Source: Flectonema sp. DT1601 (Eukaryota > Euglenozoa > Diplonemea > Diplonemida > Diplonemidae). From it: a DNA stretch of 64,000 nt. The translations under genes were made by a program, and so were the position numbers. The stretch is taken from NCBI GenBank assembly GCA_964019425.1, contig OZ025783.1, forward strand, positions 1,178,001 to 1,242,000, written 5' to 3'. The notes beneath the pieces were generated by a model, which was not told the DNA's origin, ran no database searches, and saw nothing but the letters and a program-made list of their open reading frames with translations. This document shows positions 11,848-22,841 of this stretch, one piece after another; positions within the stretch are counted from its first letter, which is position 1, and each line of letters opens with the position of its first letter.

Positions 11848-14495
11848 CTACGACACCCGAGACGTCTTTCGAAGAAAAGAAGCAGTTGGTTGCCTGTGTG
11901 TATTTTTACTGAAAGATGATTCCAGTTTTTTTTTATCATAAATATTAATAAACACATACATCAATCTATCAGATGCTGAAGAAGTCCGCAGCGGTTTCCG
12001 AAGTGAATGCTGGAGAGAGGTTGGCGTATTATTTGAAGGAGGGAGAGTGCTGGTTCTCTTCTTTACTGGACGCTTACGACGATCATCATCAAAAGTACGA
12101 ATTGACTCTGACTGACTGTTGTAGGTATCTTCACGAGCTGTAAATGCTGAGCTGTAATCATCCCACATTCCTTGTTGATGTTGTTGTTGGAGAGCATCAG
12201 CTCTGGTAAGTTGTGATCGACCCATTCTTCCAAGTCCAGTATCAACTTTACCAGAAACATTTGAGTAATCAGGAATCTTCTCTCTAGTTGGGGTTCCTGG
12301 TCTATCTCTCGTTGGAGTTCCTCTTCTTTGAATTGGACTATTAGTTCTGCTACCACCTCCACCTCCACCACCACCACCACCCTGACTGTGAAGTGATGAG
12401 TAAGTTTTTCTACCAACCTGACCAGGTCTTTGAGGAGATCCAGTCATTGCTTGTCTTCCAGAAGGTGAACCAGTTCGCTGTTTTGTTTATTTTATATTTC
12501 TCACTCACCGTAATAATGTACTCCTAAATAACTCATCACAAGATAAATAATAATAATTACATACAGATTTCGGTGGAGTTCCTGTTCTGACACCATGCTG
12601 TTGCTGAATCCTCGAGAGAGCTCCACCTGAGGCAGGACTGTTTGTTTGTTGTTGTTGTTGTTGTTTTCAACGATGTAAAAGTAATAACTTGTAGGATCTA
12701 ACAAGTGATATAATTATTAATAAATAAAAACGTACCCCATCGTATCTGAGAACGCTCCAGGTTGAGCAGCCTGCGGGTCGTAGTGATGCTGAGATGCGGC
12801 AGAACGTTTGTCGAGTCGCTGAGGGAGCGGAGAACCCTTCCGTGGACCAGCGTGTACCATAAATTGAGAACCTGCCCCTTGCCTTCCACGTTCAGAACCT
12901 GTTGATCCCCGACGTTGTGGCTGAAGACCAGAAGAAGGAGTATCAGGTTTCTTAGAAGGAAGCTCACGACGAGGGACGTTAACCTGACTCATCAACTGTT
13001 GTGATGCCGACAACAGACTTCCTTGTTGATCAATTCTACTTGATGGTTCTTGAACTGATTGTTGCATTAGAAATTGTGACTGTGTGGGTCCGAGAGACGA
13101 TTGCTGAACAGGTGGTTGCTGCTGATGCTGATGCTGTTGTTGATGTTGATGTTGTAATTGTTGTAATTGATGTGGTTGTGGTTGTCCTAATCTACTTGAT
13201 AAACTCCAAGTACCATTACTTGGTTGATTAGAAGTATGTTGTTGCTGAAGGTTGTTGTTTTGTTGTTGCTGACGAATGAGCGATGCTGATGGAGGATCCT
13301 GAGGTCTCAAAACAGGAGAATCTCTGTTGAAGAATGTCAGAGATGGTGACACTTGTTGAGTTGATTGTCCAATACTACTTGTTGATGAAGGGTTTACAGG
13401 AATCTGATGAACTTGACTAGTTGAGAATCCTTGATAACCACCAGCAACAGGATTAGTAGTATTTCCATGTCCAGGAACATTATCAAACCTCGACTGGAAG
13501 GATGAGTAGTTTCCGAGTAGCTGCGCCGGAGCAGACGCGGGTGTGGGTGCTGGACCTTCAACTCTCTTGACCATCGAGAGTCCCTGAGCGCTACCAGCAG
13601 ACACGTTACTGGTAGCACTTGAACCTCTGTGGCTTTTTAACGGCCATTTCTCAATAGTACATTGCATACCATCCTGGGATTGTAATGAATGAACAAGTGG
13701 GACTGGAGCCTTGGCTAAAATACCTCTTGTGGCAGGTAGTAACTTTAAGTCGGGATCTACACCATTCTTACCTCCAATAATTGGTTTACTAATAGCTGAA
13801 GTTACTGATGTTCCCTGACCTGTATCACTAAAAGTAATACGAGGCTTTTGATGAATGTTGTTCGATTGATTGCGAGCACTCTTTTCTTCGAATTCTATAA
13901 TATGTCGACGTGTCTCGGCATTCAAGACGTGATCAAAACCTAAAGCATTAAAATAAGTATTACGCAGCACCCATTGCTCGTTATCGAGGGCGAAGGTATC
14001 AGTGTCAACTTCAGGGTGAAAGATGTCGTACTGCTGTTCAAGTTTTCTGGATAAGATTCCAAGCTGTCTAATAAAATAAGGTTTGATATCCATGTCAGGA
14101 TGTGCTGTTCTCATAAAAGCAATTGTGTTGTCAAGAGTCCATCCATACTTCTTCATTAGGTAGGCAGCAACCGCAGCACAGCATCTAGAAATCCCAAGAA
14201 CCGAATGGATGAGAACACATTCACCTTTTTCAAGTCCTTTTTCTACGAAGTCAAAAATCTGTTTTACATTCCTCCCTTCTGGATCAAGTAATATTGTTCC
14301 AGGAAGATCTCTCCAATGGAAGGTAAGGTAATGAATGTTTGCCTGCTGATAGAGATTCTGTGTCTCGCTACCAGCGCAATTTATAATATGCGTCACTTTA
14401 TTCATAAATAAGAATTCATCATCTAGAGAGCTGGTTTGATTGCCGACAAACAACCCGTCTTTGATACGAACTGCCACCAGCTGTGCCGGCTGCAT
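11848..14495 (-). CDS. Dual-specificity pseudophosphatase with Gln-, Gly- and Ser-rich tail, four exons
   Basis: Exons read as 14495-12736, 12637-12565, 12477-11960 and about 11908-11848. Introns of 98, 87 and about 51 nt begin GTACGT, GTATGT and GTATGT and end CAG. The first two joins are forced by frame (MGPASGGALSRI; TPPKSRTGSPSG). Residues 1-190 form a dual-specificity phosphatase domain (VRIKDGLFVGN, VTHIINCAG, LMKKYGWTLDNTIAFMR). The active-site loop reads HSVLGISR (residues 97-104), so the catalytic Cys of HCx5R is Ser and phosphatase chemistry should be lost. A similar HSVRGxSR form is, as I recall, a conserved pseudoenzyme family in protists, so this is probably not decay. The remainder is disordered: poly-Gln around residues 440-490 and a poly-Gly run in exon 3. 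A binding or scaffold role is likely. Confidence 0.8.
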
Positions 14496-14766
14496 TGTTG
14501 TGGCTGTTCTGAAATGGGGAGAGGTCGTGAAACTTTGATAATTAATATATTCGACTAAAAAAAAGATATTTATATTCTAAAGATGGAGTGAAGAATGTAA
14601 AGTACCTCACTTCCTGCTGTTGAGGCATCTATCACTTGTCATAGGGAGGTGTGACTACATTATTTTATGTTAATTCTACATCGAAAAAGAATATAAATCA
14701 AAATAAACACAAAATAAAATACTAACTACAGTTCTGAAGGTAATCAATACGTCTTGTTGACTCTTT

Positions 14767-16365
14767 CTATACATGTGGTAAGCTGTTGATTCTTTCTTGT
14801 TCATTTTCATACATTGCGGTAATCTGCTGTTGTGAGAGTCTTCCTTTATCAGTAGTAATAATGATGTTTGATTTCCTACACATCATATCCCTCCCTGATA
14901 CATGCATTATTCCGTTGGCATCAATTTCAAAAATTATTTCGATCTGAGGAACACCACGAGGAGCAGGTGGTATTCCAGAAACATCAAATGTCCCCAACAG
15001 ATGACAATCTCTAGCCATGTATCTCTCTCCCTCAAAGACTCTGATACGAGGACCACAAGTGTCTGAGTAAGTTGAGAATATTTGACTCTTAATTGCTGGT
15101 AAATGTGTGTTTCTCTTAATTATCGAACTCATCCCTCCTCCTCCTCCCATTTCAATACCACAAGTGAGTGGTGCGATGTCTAAAATGATCATCTCATCTG
15201 TCCTTTTGTTCTGTCCACCAACTAAGATGAAAGCCTGCACGGCAGCCCCGTAAGCGACTGCCTCGTCAGGATTGATTGACATGTTGAGTTCCATTCCACC
15301 AAAGAAGTCACTAATCATTAACTGAACCCTTGGGATTCTTGTTGATCCTCCAACGAGGATAACTTCGTGAATCATTCTTCTATTCATTTCAGAGTCATTC
15401 AGAACTCGTTCAATAAGTTTTAAACAGGATCGAAACAGGTCAACACAAAGCTCCTCAAAACCCGCTCTCGTAATTGAAGTGTAGAAATCAATTCCTTCAT
15501 ACAATTCGTTTATTTCAATTGAAGTCTGATCTAATGATGATAGAGTTCTCTTTGACCTCTCGCATGAGGTTCTGAGTCTGTGAAGTGCGTGAGGGTCCTG
15601 TGAGATGTCTTTTTTGTGTTTTCTTTGGAACTCTTCAACGAAGAAGTTGACCATTCGATTGTTAAAGTCTTCACCTCCCAAATGGGTGTCACCAGCAGTC
15701 GCCTTCACCTCAAAGATTCCCTCGTCGATGGTCAGCAGAGTGACGTCACAGGTACCACCACCCAAATCAAAAATAATAAAATTCTTTTCAGTCTCTTCGG
15801 ACTTATGGAAACCGTACGCGATAGCTGCGGCTGTGGGTTCGTTGATGATTCTCAGAACTTCAACACCAGAAATAGCTCCAGCATCCTTAGTAGCAGTTCT
15901 TTGAGAATCATTAAAGTAAGCAGGTACTGTAATCACTGCTTTCTTAATATCCTTTCCTAGGTATGACTCAGCAAGGTTTCTCATCTTTGTGAGTATCATG
16001 GCTGAGATTTCTTCAGGTGTGAACTGTTTAGTCTCACCGAGGTACTCAACTTCAATTAGTGGTATTTGGTTAGAATTTGATGTTACTTTAAACGGCCAGT
16101 ATTTCATATCTGACTGAACAGAAGGATCTAAAATTTTACGACCTATTAATCTCTTCATATCAAAGATGGTGTTGGTCGGATTTAAAGCCAATTGATCCTT
16201 GGCGGCATCACCGATCAGACGCTCGCTGTTATTAAAAGAAACGCATGACGGAGTAGTTCTATTACCTTGATCGTTAGCTACGATCTCAACTCTTTCATTT
16301 TTCCAAACTCCGACACATGAGTAGGTTGTTCCCAAGTCGATACCTATCACTTCATCACAAGTCAT
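14767..16365 (-). CDS. Hsp70-family chaperone lacking most of the C-terminal lid
   Basis: Start chosen at ATG 16365 ([19 protein letters not shown]), the usual Hsp70 N-terminus; upstream in-frame codons overlap the end of the next gene. Of 532 residues, the ATPase domain is complete: IDLGTTYS phosphate loop, [25 protein letters not shown], and [11 protein letters not shown]. The substrate-binding beta domain follows, with [17 protein letters not shown] near residue 490. The protein then stops at [14 protein letters not shown], about 100 residues shorter than a typical cytosolic Hsp70, with no alpha-helical lid and no EEVD tail. A weak 39-nt intron (GTATAG to TTCAG) could add only NCS before another stop. 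No signal peptide, so it is probably cytosolic. It may be a divergent chaperone or one that depends on other Hsp70s. Confidence 0.9.
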   Translation of the reverse strand: MTCDEVIGIDLGTTYSCVGVWKNERVEIVANDQGNRTTPSCVSFNNSERLIGDAAKDQLALNPTNTIFDMKRLIGRKILDPSVQSDMKYWPFKVTSNSNQIPLIEVEYLGETKQFTPEEISAMILTKMRNLAESYLGKDIKKAVITVPAYFNDSQRTATKDAGAISGVEVLRIINEPTAAAIAYGFHKSEETEKNFIIFDLGGGTCDVTLLTIDEGIFEVKATAGDTHLGGEDFNNRMVNFFVEEFQRKHKKDISQDPHALHRLRTSCERSKRTLSSLDQTSIEINELYEGIDFYTSITRAGFEELCVDLFRSCLKLIERVLNDSEMNRRMIHEVILVGGSTRIPRVQLMISDFFGGMELNMSINPDEAVAYGAAVQAFILVGGQNKRTDEMIILDIAPLTCGIEMGGGGGMSSIIKRNTHLPAIKSQIFSTYSDTCGPRIRVFEGERYMARDCHLLGTFDVSGIPPAPRGVPQIEIIFEIDANGIMHVSGRDMMCRKSNIIITTDKGRLSQQQITAMYENEQERINSLPHV

Positions 16366-16444
16366 TATCACCTGACAAATGAGACTAAATATGAGAAGTA
16401 CTAAAACAATTATTTTAAGAGAATAAATATATTGAGCCTCACCA

Positions 16445-18007
16445 TCATTCTGGTTTCTTCTTGTTTTTTTTCTTCCTATTCTTGCCTGGCATGCGGTACC
16501 CAGGAGGCAAGCCTTGCTTACGAGGTTTAATAAAGGTTTTGTAAAATACGTTGTCATCACCGTTATAAAAGTTTCCATGAATAGTCAAGAACTGTGGAGA
16601 ATCACACAATGCAAAAGGGGTTTCTGTACTAAGAGATAGGTCAGCATTGTGGTGGAAAACAATTGCAGCTCGGGATCGAACTGCATGGATGGTTGTGGCA
16701 TTTACCGTATCGCAGAAGTTGAATTTCTTTTGTGATGAAATAATCTTATCGGACTTCCACTTTAAAGCATCACCAGGGAATAGTAACCTACCCTCACTTG
16801 ATTGGAATACATAAACAGAAAACAGATGTCCCTTTTTAGGATCGGATCGCGACTTGATAATTCCATTCTCAACTATTTCTACTTCAGCAACAGATGATAT
16901 ACTCGCCTCAGGAACGTACAACGTGTCGCTGATGCGAGACCTGATCAGGTTTGCGACACTGACAGTGCCATCATCACTGACTCGTTCTTCTAAGTCAAGT
17001 AATTCACTTTCTGTTAGCAGTTCATTTATAAATGCTACCCGAGGAAGTACTTTAGTCAGCCGAGTTCTGTTCAACCTCCGGACCTCTAATGCTATTTCAA
17101 TTTCCCTTTCGAGACGAGATATATCCTGCATCACTCTTCGTTGTTTGTTTGTTATTATTTCTTCTTTATTATCGTTCTTATCAACATCAACATCAACATC
17201 TGTGCATAACTCTGACTCGGATTGTTGCTGTTCGTTGTTTTCTTGTTTTGCAATCAGCGGCTTCGCAGATGCTTCGTATCCTTTTGGAACGTCTGATGGC
17301 GATCTCGTTGCTATGAAAGTTTCATGAAACAGATTTCTATTTCCATCATAGTAATTGATGTCAATTGATAGAACAGCTGGTTGATTACAATAAACTAAAG
17401 GAGAGTCTCTATCTAAAGACAGGTCAGGGTTGTGATTATAAATTAGTATCGCAGATCCCTCTTGCGCTGCGACAGCAACTTTTGATTCAGTGCAGAGATC
17501 GTTTCTCTGAGTTTTGAATAATTTTCCAGATTTTGTATATCTAAGTAAATTTTTAGTAGGGACACTAATGCTTCCTTCTGATGATAGGAATATAAACAAA
17601 GTAGCGAAGTGACCTTTACGAGAATCAGATCGGAGATAAGGCTTTCCATGATGAGATTGGTCAATGATACCGAACACTGCAATATTATTAATAGGGACAT
17701 AGAGGGTGTTGGAAACCATGTTTCGAATAGATTCCGATATCATTATTTTTTTCTTCTTTTTTAATTTTGATTTTTTCAAGAAATCAGCTGCCTCACTAGG
17801 TGACAAGAACCCCTCAATTGACCCTACCCTCTCACTTATCTTTACAATCCTAGTTTTGTTCTTCCAACTGGCTCTTGTTTCCATTTGAGATATTTGTTCT
17901 TCTAGTTCAGCAATCAGAGTTCGTTCTTCTTCAATAGCTTCTCTGTCATCATTTCCGTTAATCAGTATTATCAGAAACAGAGATACCCAAAGGTATAAAG
18001 AAAACAT
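16445..18007 (-). CDS. Secreted protein with two tandem domains, weakly prolyl-hydroxylase-like
   Basis: A 520-residue protein with a clear signal peptide ([18 protein letters not shown]). Two copies of one domain are visible, at about 55-235 and 310-500. Each starts after a short coiled segment, has an F(L/I)(S/T)xxE-type opening ([33 protein letters not shown]), then LYVP, then (R)SDxxKGHxFxxxxFxSSEG, and ends with an (A)AIxxxHNxDLSL block and an [17 protein letters not shown] strand. The layout and closing strand recall prolyl 4-hydroxylase/2-oxoglutarate oxygenase domains (opening FLSxxEC, closing near the oxoglutarate-binding Lys), but I do not see a convincing HxD pair. An inactive relative or an unrelated duplicated fold is possible. 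An acidic linker ([13 protein letters not shown]) separates the domains. The C-terminus is Lys-rich. Confidence 0.7.
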   Translation of the reverse strand: MFSLYLWVSLFLIILINGNDDREAIEEERTLIAELEEQISQMETRASWKNKTRIVKISERVGSIEGFLSPSEAADFLKKSKLKKKKKIMISESIRNMVSNTLYVPINNIAVFGIIDQSHHGKPYLRSDSRKGHFATLFIFLSSEGSISVPTKNLLRYTKSGKLFKTQRNDLCTESKVAVAAQEGSAILIYNHNPDLSLDRDSPLVYCNQPAVLSIDINYYDGNRNLFHETFIATRSPSDVPKGYEASAKPLIAKQENNEQQQSESELCTDVDVDVDKNDNKEEIITNKQRRVMQDISRLEREIEIALEVRRLNRTRLTKVLPRVAFINELLTESELLDLEERVSDDGTVSVANLIRSRISDTLYVPEASISSVAEVEIVENGIIKSRSDPKKGHLFSVYVFQSSEGRLLFPGDALKWKSDKIISSQKKFNFCDTVNATTIHAVRSRAAIVFHHNADLSLSTETPFALCDSPQFLTIHGNFYNGDDNVFYKTFIKPRKQGLPPGYRMPGKNRKKKNKKKPE

Positions 18008-18279
18008 CGTTATACCTCACGCTGTGAACTTAATTAGAAAGTAGTGAAAGTACTGAGAAGGTTTTATTATTTTTAAAAAAAAAAAGAAGTTATTTTTCCC
18101 TTTCTCTGATTTCACTTTTGAGGATTGATTGACGTCACGTTACGTGACGAAGAGAAATCTTCTCATCGCCGATCAGATGAACTTCTCAAAGTCGAGGAAT
18201 CTTTAATTGTTAATTAGATTTATAAATATACGAAGGGAGAAAAGATATTTAAAATAAAAAATTATATAAAATGTGTAAA

Positions 18280-18696
18280 TCAACTTCCTGAAAATGATTG
18301 TCGTTCCGAATCACGAGAAGTTATGTTATTGAGTGTCCAAGTTTTTAAATCACAAAGCAGTTGTAATGCAGCTTCGATTGTAAATCGAAGGTCTTCAGTT
18401 CGTTTAATCGCCGCGCATGTCAATTGTCGTAAATAATCAAATTCACCACAATCGTCATCTGCCGATGTTCTCTTCATAACATGTGATACCAACTGATGAA
18501 TAACACTTCTTAGTGGAGAGTCAAGAGTAACTCCTTCGGACCTTCCACTTTCTTCAATTAATTCCTTGATAGCAGCACCAAGTTTATTAATCACCTCTAC
18601 GAGTGATTTATTATTCGGACCTTGTTTAGGACCGATAGACCAACCTTCTCTCCATACTAATGCTTCAGTAAGTGTTTCAACTTCATCACTTATCAT
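18280..18696 (-). CDS. Small protein of unknown function
   Basis: A 138-residue frame with ATG at 18696 and balanced, helical composition (INKLGAAIKELIEESG, YLRQLTCAAIKRTEDLRF, IEAALQLLCDLKTWTL). Codon use and complexity are unlike the shadow frames here. No signal peptide or membrane segment. I recognise no family. It sits in the one-way gene series, 270 bp downstream of the tandem-domain gene's start. An upstream exon is possible because a CAG lies just before the start region. Confidence 0.55.
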   Translation of the reverse strand: MISDEVETLTEALVWREGWSIGPKQGPNNKSLVEVINKLGAAIKELIEESGRSEGVTLDSPLRSVIHQLVSHVMKRTSADDDCGEFDYLRQLTCAAIKRTEDLRFTIEAALQLLCDLKTWTLNNITSRDSERQSFSGS

Positions 18697-19085
18697 TTGT
18701 ATTAACTGAAGGTAAAAGAAAATTTAAAAACACCGCAACTAAATTATTCATGAGGGCCTGTAAATGAAGAATATAAGTCGCAACAATGTTTTTTTTTTTT
18801 TCATTCCACGTGATGAAAAGCGAAATAAAATACAATGAACATAGTCATCGTTAATAAAGACAAACAGATTGATTATAAGAAATAATAAACGAGAACGTTT
18901 CTAATTCCACACAAATGTTTTATGGTGGATTCTAACAGGAGGCTGTCGGATAGGAATTGTGAAAATATTTTTTTTTTTTTTTGTTTAGCAACAATAACAT
19001 CACAACCCACAGACTTACTCTTTTTACAGAGCATCCAATCTTTTATATTGTAAGCAATCACTACAGTGACTCTACATAACTCGTC
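18697..19085. other. Intergenic spacer, nothing recognised
   Basis: About 390 bp, AT-rich, with T-runs at 18,788-18,801 and 18,969-18,982. No supported coding or RNA feature on either strand. Confidence 0.5.
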
Positions 19086-19448
19086 TTATCTGATGGCACA
19101 AGCTTTCTTGGTGCTTGCTGTAATTCTTGTTACTTTCTTTTTTGGAAGCTGACCCTTTGCAATTGCACCACCACTTCCCTTCTTACCAGAGACTGCTTCA
19201 AGTTTTTCTGCTGCCTTCTTCGCAATTACTTTAAGAGAATCGGTCTGTTTGTTGTTTTTTTTTTTTTTTTTAATTTTCATTTCAACGGCTGATGTGAATA
19301 TTTTTAGTAATTATATCAAAAGTGATATCTATGCTTCACTTCACACTTGGACAATAAAAATATCAAATCATACTTTTTTAGCAGAATCTCTGATAGGGTT
19401 TTTTCTCAGTTTATTTCCACCACGGGTGATTTTTGCCGATTTTCCCAT
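19086..19448 (-). CDS. Small lysine-rich protein, two exons
   Basis: Exon 1 (19448-19374) encodes MGKSAKITRGGNKLRKNP and ends SAKK. Exon 2 (19244-19086) continues TDSLKVIAKKAAEKLEA and ends KKACAIR. The 129-bp intron starts GTATGA and ends CAAACAG after an A-rich stretch; splicing keeps the frame and gives about 77 residues, strongly basic with Lys/Ala helices. No family recognised. Size, charge and lack of a targeting signal suggest a nucleic-acid-associated or ribosome-associated protein, but that is a guess from composition. Confidence 0.6.
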
Positions 19449-19827
19449 TTTTTTTTTTTTTTTTTGTATAGACCGGTTGCAGCTGATAATTAAAAGACAA
19501 AATAAAAAAAAACACCACGAACCTAACAACACGAAGATACAATTACAAACTGGAAACAGACAAAAACACCTCAGCTGCGGAACATAAAATGATTCCTTAT
19601 AATCGCTTTGTGGTGGCTTTCGACCTGGGATAACACACTTTTTTTTTAATCCGGGTACAAAAAAAAACAAAACACACGTAGCCACGGGACTTATCTTCGC
19701 AGGCCATCTGTTGGCTGTGCCCCTGCTGAGAAGCGGAGAGAGTGAAGAGAGTTTATGTATTTTTTTGTTTTTTTTTTTATCATTTTTAAATAAAGGTTTA
19801 TCAGGACAACTATAAAAACTGATACCA
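19449..19827. other. Intergenic spacer, nothing recognised
   Basis: About 380 bp with T- and A-runs. A long minus-strand frame crosses it without coding character. It should hold the leader of the lysine-rich gene and the 3' UTR of the coiled-coil gene. Confidence 0.5.
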
Positions 19828-21330
19828 CTAACGGTATTTTGGAACACTTTGCATCATTTGTTGTTGACTTTCACGCTGAACGAGCATGTTCTCGAGTTCA
19901 TGCAGAGCGCTGACTTGCTCAGAAGCAAGGTGAGATCTGTTAAGTAAATCATGTTGTCTTAGAATTGTCTGCGGAGGAGGTAACTGTGGAGACTGAGCTT
20001 GGTAAGGATTGTATGAAGAACTCCTATTACCTACTGAGTATTGAGGAAGTTCAGTACTAGGTGACACATGAGATGGTGACATCGATCGATTCCCATAAGA
20101 AGGTGGAAGCGCTTGTTGCTGTGGAGACACAGAACGAGAAACAGCAGCACCTGGTGATCCAGAACGAAGCAACCAACGAACTGCTTTACGAGAATGCTGC
20201 AGCTTTGAATCCAATTCAGCAATTCCATCAACGTTGGTCATGATTGCTGATTGCGCATCAAAAAGTTTCCTACGAAGATGTTCAATCTCTTGATCCTTTC
20301 TAACCATCTGCATCTTAAATTCATTTATACAATCTCTCGCATTACATAATAATAATTTATCCTGAGATGATGATGGACTATTCACAAATTGCTGAACTTG
20401 TTGCGAGTTCCCCTGTTGTGACTGCTGTGGACTGTGATGTACCCTTCTCAGCTCTTCATTTTCCCTCTCAAGTGCTGCAACTTTCTTTTCAAGATTTCTC
20501 ACAGCGAGGGTATTCTTATCCATACTCTTTCTCTTTTCGATTGTTGTTTTTTGTCTTGATTGGTTGTTAATATTTGTTATTGTTGCCTCCAAGTCTTTAA
20601 TCTTTGAATTTCTTCTAGTCAGTTCTTCAGTAAGTTGTTTTACTTTACTTGTCCCCGTCTGACCGGATGCCTGAAGTAGCCTCTCAAGAGATTCATTGCG
20701 AGCAGTCAGTGAACGAACTTCTCTTTCTCTATCGCGAAGTTGTTGTTCGAGTGTGACTGATATAACTTCCAAATCGATTGGGTCAGAAGGAGGGAGAGGT
20801 TGGAATTCAGATTGAGTTACGGCAGGCTGCTCAACAACAGGATCATTAACTTCTTCACTCAGTGAGTGAACTGGTAATGACTGTAAAGGAGTTGGGTCAG
20901 GAATACTAATCAGCGGTGGTTGTGTGGCATCTAAACCAATTGAGTTCATTGTAACTGCTGCCTGCGGTCCACCACTCGGTGATCTCGGTAATGACGTATG
21001 TGACTGATTCACATCACCAACACTTTGTAACTCCCCGACAACAGGAATGGATGAATTAGTTGCTTGCATTGGGCTGACTTGAGTGACACTTCTATGCAAT
21101 TCATTTGATCTCCTCTCTTCTTCATTCATCGTATTCAAAGTCTCTTGAAGGGCTGCAACAGCAGCGTCTGCCTCCCTGTTAGTATTTGAGTAATTGGTTA
21201 ATAGTTTGGTGTAACTCCTTTACTTCTCAGACTGTTGAGTATGAGGAAAGCAAGAAGGGGAAAAAAAAGGAAAAATAAACTTCACAAACATTAGTAAATC
21301 GTGTCCAACGCCGGCCTCCTCTGCGCTCAT
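19828..21330 (-). CDS. Coiled-coil protein with disordered Ser/Pro/Gln-rich ends, probably three exons
   Basis: The main exon (21175-19828) has no good ATG near its 5' end, and its frame runs upstream to an acceptor ending TACTAACAG. A consistent model uses exon 1 at 21330-21290 (MSAEEAGVGHDLL), an 8-bp micro-exon at 21231-21224 and then the main exon, with introns of 58 and 48 bp; skipping the micro-exon breaks the frame. The protein is about 465 residues. Coiled coil spans roughly residues 160-275 (LEQQLRDREREVRSLTARN; VRNLEKKVAALERENEELRR) with a further helical part (MVRKDQEIEHLRRKLFDAQ). The flanks are Ser/Pro/Gln-rich with SPSHVSPS-type motifs. No family recognised; a cytoskeletal or centrosomal scaffold is one possibility. 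Confidence 0.65.
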
Positions 21331-21541
21331 TTTTTGAGGTTTTGCCTTCGAAGGAATAAATTCATCAGAGTAACAACAAAAGATACGAGTAGTCCCTCTT
21401 AGTCTTAGGGATTACTTCCACTTGTCAAAACAGATTAGATGATCGGAAGTTTTTTTTAAAATATTTGATCAAACAGAACACAACGTTGAGTCACCTTTAG
21501 TTAAATTATTGAATTGAGAAAGAATTCCCTTCACCGCTCAC

Positions 21542-22768
21542 TTAGGTTTTTCTTATCGGTTTCCGACGATTATTTTTTGATGTCATTTTTGATTTTGCTG
21601 ACCGTTGCAAATCTGAAACAATTTTACTACTACTGGATTTCTGTGAACCAAAGACGTCCCCCTGATGCTCAGGTAGTTTAGTCAGAAAGGATAGTTCCTC
21701 TGGAAAAACAACTGGTTGTCCATACGGAGACATACAAAGTAAAGGTGTTGTAATGAAAGGTCGAGGTGAAACCATTCCATGTGGTAGACTAGTCGAAAAT
21801 CCCAAATTCGATACAGTCGATTGCAAAGATAAAAGCTCTTCTTTTATTATATTTTTATAGATCTCGAGTTGATTACCCAAAACAATCATAGGAATTGGAT
21901 AGTTTTTAAATTCTCTCTCATAATTATTAATAAGCTGATCTAACAACGAGCAACAACTGAGTGCAAAGGCTGTCTCAACATCTTTTTGCACACATTCTAA
22001 CATGATGCAACCACTGATTGTTTCCAAACTTTGCATTGAGGGCCACAGCTTAACACGTGCAGACGATGCGTATGAAATAATTTTCGTAACATCAGAAACG
22101 GTTTTGCAGTGTTTAAAGAGACCAGCAATAGTGTCAGGGGTTGGATTTTGATGGTTGGCTTTCATTGTGTTGACAACCTTCCAAGCATCAGATAGACTGC
22201 TTGACGAGGCTATTGATATATTGTGGACATCAGAAGGAGTGAAAGAGATATTCGATTTACTCGACTCTTTCAGAATATCTTTTACTAATTCCTCATTCGA
22301 TCTTGCTAAGTAGAGCAACAGTTTGAACGTGATAGGTGTTGGTGCCGCTCCTAATGCAATCATACTTGAGAGGTATATCTGTGCATCATCTTGATTCGTA
22401 TGAGTCTTTCTCGTTAAGTATAATAACATACAATTTGATATATGAGTCTGCTGATTACGAGTTACAGTCTCAGTATTTATAATTCTATCGTGAAAGTTAA
22501 TCACATCAGTATCACTGGATCCGTAGACGCAAGCAGCCAATGTTGGATAGGTAATTTGTTTTCTTACTTCCCGTTTTCTTTTATCAAACTCGTTTATAAT
22601 TTCCATCGCATAATCACCCATTCCCCAAGTAGTAGTACATTTTACAAGAAACTCAGCATCTTGTTGAGAAACCTTTTCCAAGTAGTTCGGTCCTTTCATA
22701 CGCACCAGTGTGTCAGGGACAGCAAAAACCGATTTGCATCCTCTCCTAGCTAGCAGCGATACATTCAT
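21542..22768 (-). CDS. Pentatricopeptide-like (PPR) protein, probably mitochondrial
   Basis: A 408-residue protein with ATG at 22768. The first 20 residues (MNVSLLARRGCKSVFAV) are basic and amphipathic like a mitochondrial targeting peptide. The middle consists of helical pairs of about 35 residues with PPR-like features: TTTWGMGDYAMEIINEF, ITYPTLAACVYGSSD, ALGAAPTPITFKLLLYLAR, SLSDAWKVVNTMKANHQNP then TPDTIAGLFKHC. PPR proteins bind organellar RNA and act in processing or translation. The repeats are degenerate and the call rests on pattern, not on a full domain match. The C-terminus (about 340-408) is Ser/Lys-rich. It starts only 74 bp from the end of the MTQ2-like gene. Confidence 0.55.
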   Translation of the reverse strand: MNVSLLARRGCKSVFAVPDTLVRMKGPNYLEKVSQQDAEFLVKCTTTWGMGDYAMEIINEFDKRKREVRKQITYPTLAACVYGSSDTDVINFHDRIINTETVTRNQQTHISNCMLLYLTRKTHTNQDDAQIYLSSMIALGAAPTPITFKLLLYLARSNEELVKDILKESSKSNISFTPSDVHNISIASSSSLSDAWKVVNTMKANHQNPTPDTIAGLFKHCKTVSDVTKIISYASSARVKLWPSMQSLETISGCIMLECVQKDVETAFALSCCSLLDQLINNYEREFKNYPIPMIVLGNQLEIYKNIIKEELLSLQSTVSNLGFSTSLPHGMVSPRPFITTPLLCMSPYGQPVVFPEELSFLTKLPEHQGDVFGSQKSSSSKIVSDLQRSAKSKMTSKNNRRKPIRKT

Positions 22769-22841
22769 CTAATTCAATGGTGAGTGACCTGAATAATAAA
22801 CAGAGTCTGCAATAGGGATACGTGTGGGTAAATAAATCAAT

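Noticed and set aside
16366-16578. N-terminal extension of Hsp70 with a hydrophobic segment (signal anchor)
   Set aside because: It overlaps the 3' end of the neighbouring gene, and the family start [12 protein letters not shown] fits an ATG at 16365.
18873-19061. 62-codon minus-strand frame beside the lysine-rich gene
   Set aside because: Low complexity around an A-tract and no supporting splice or start context.
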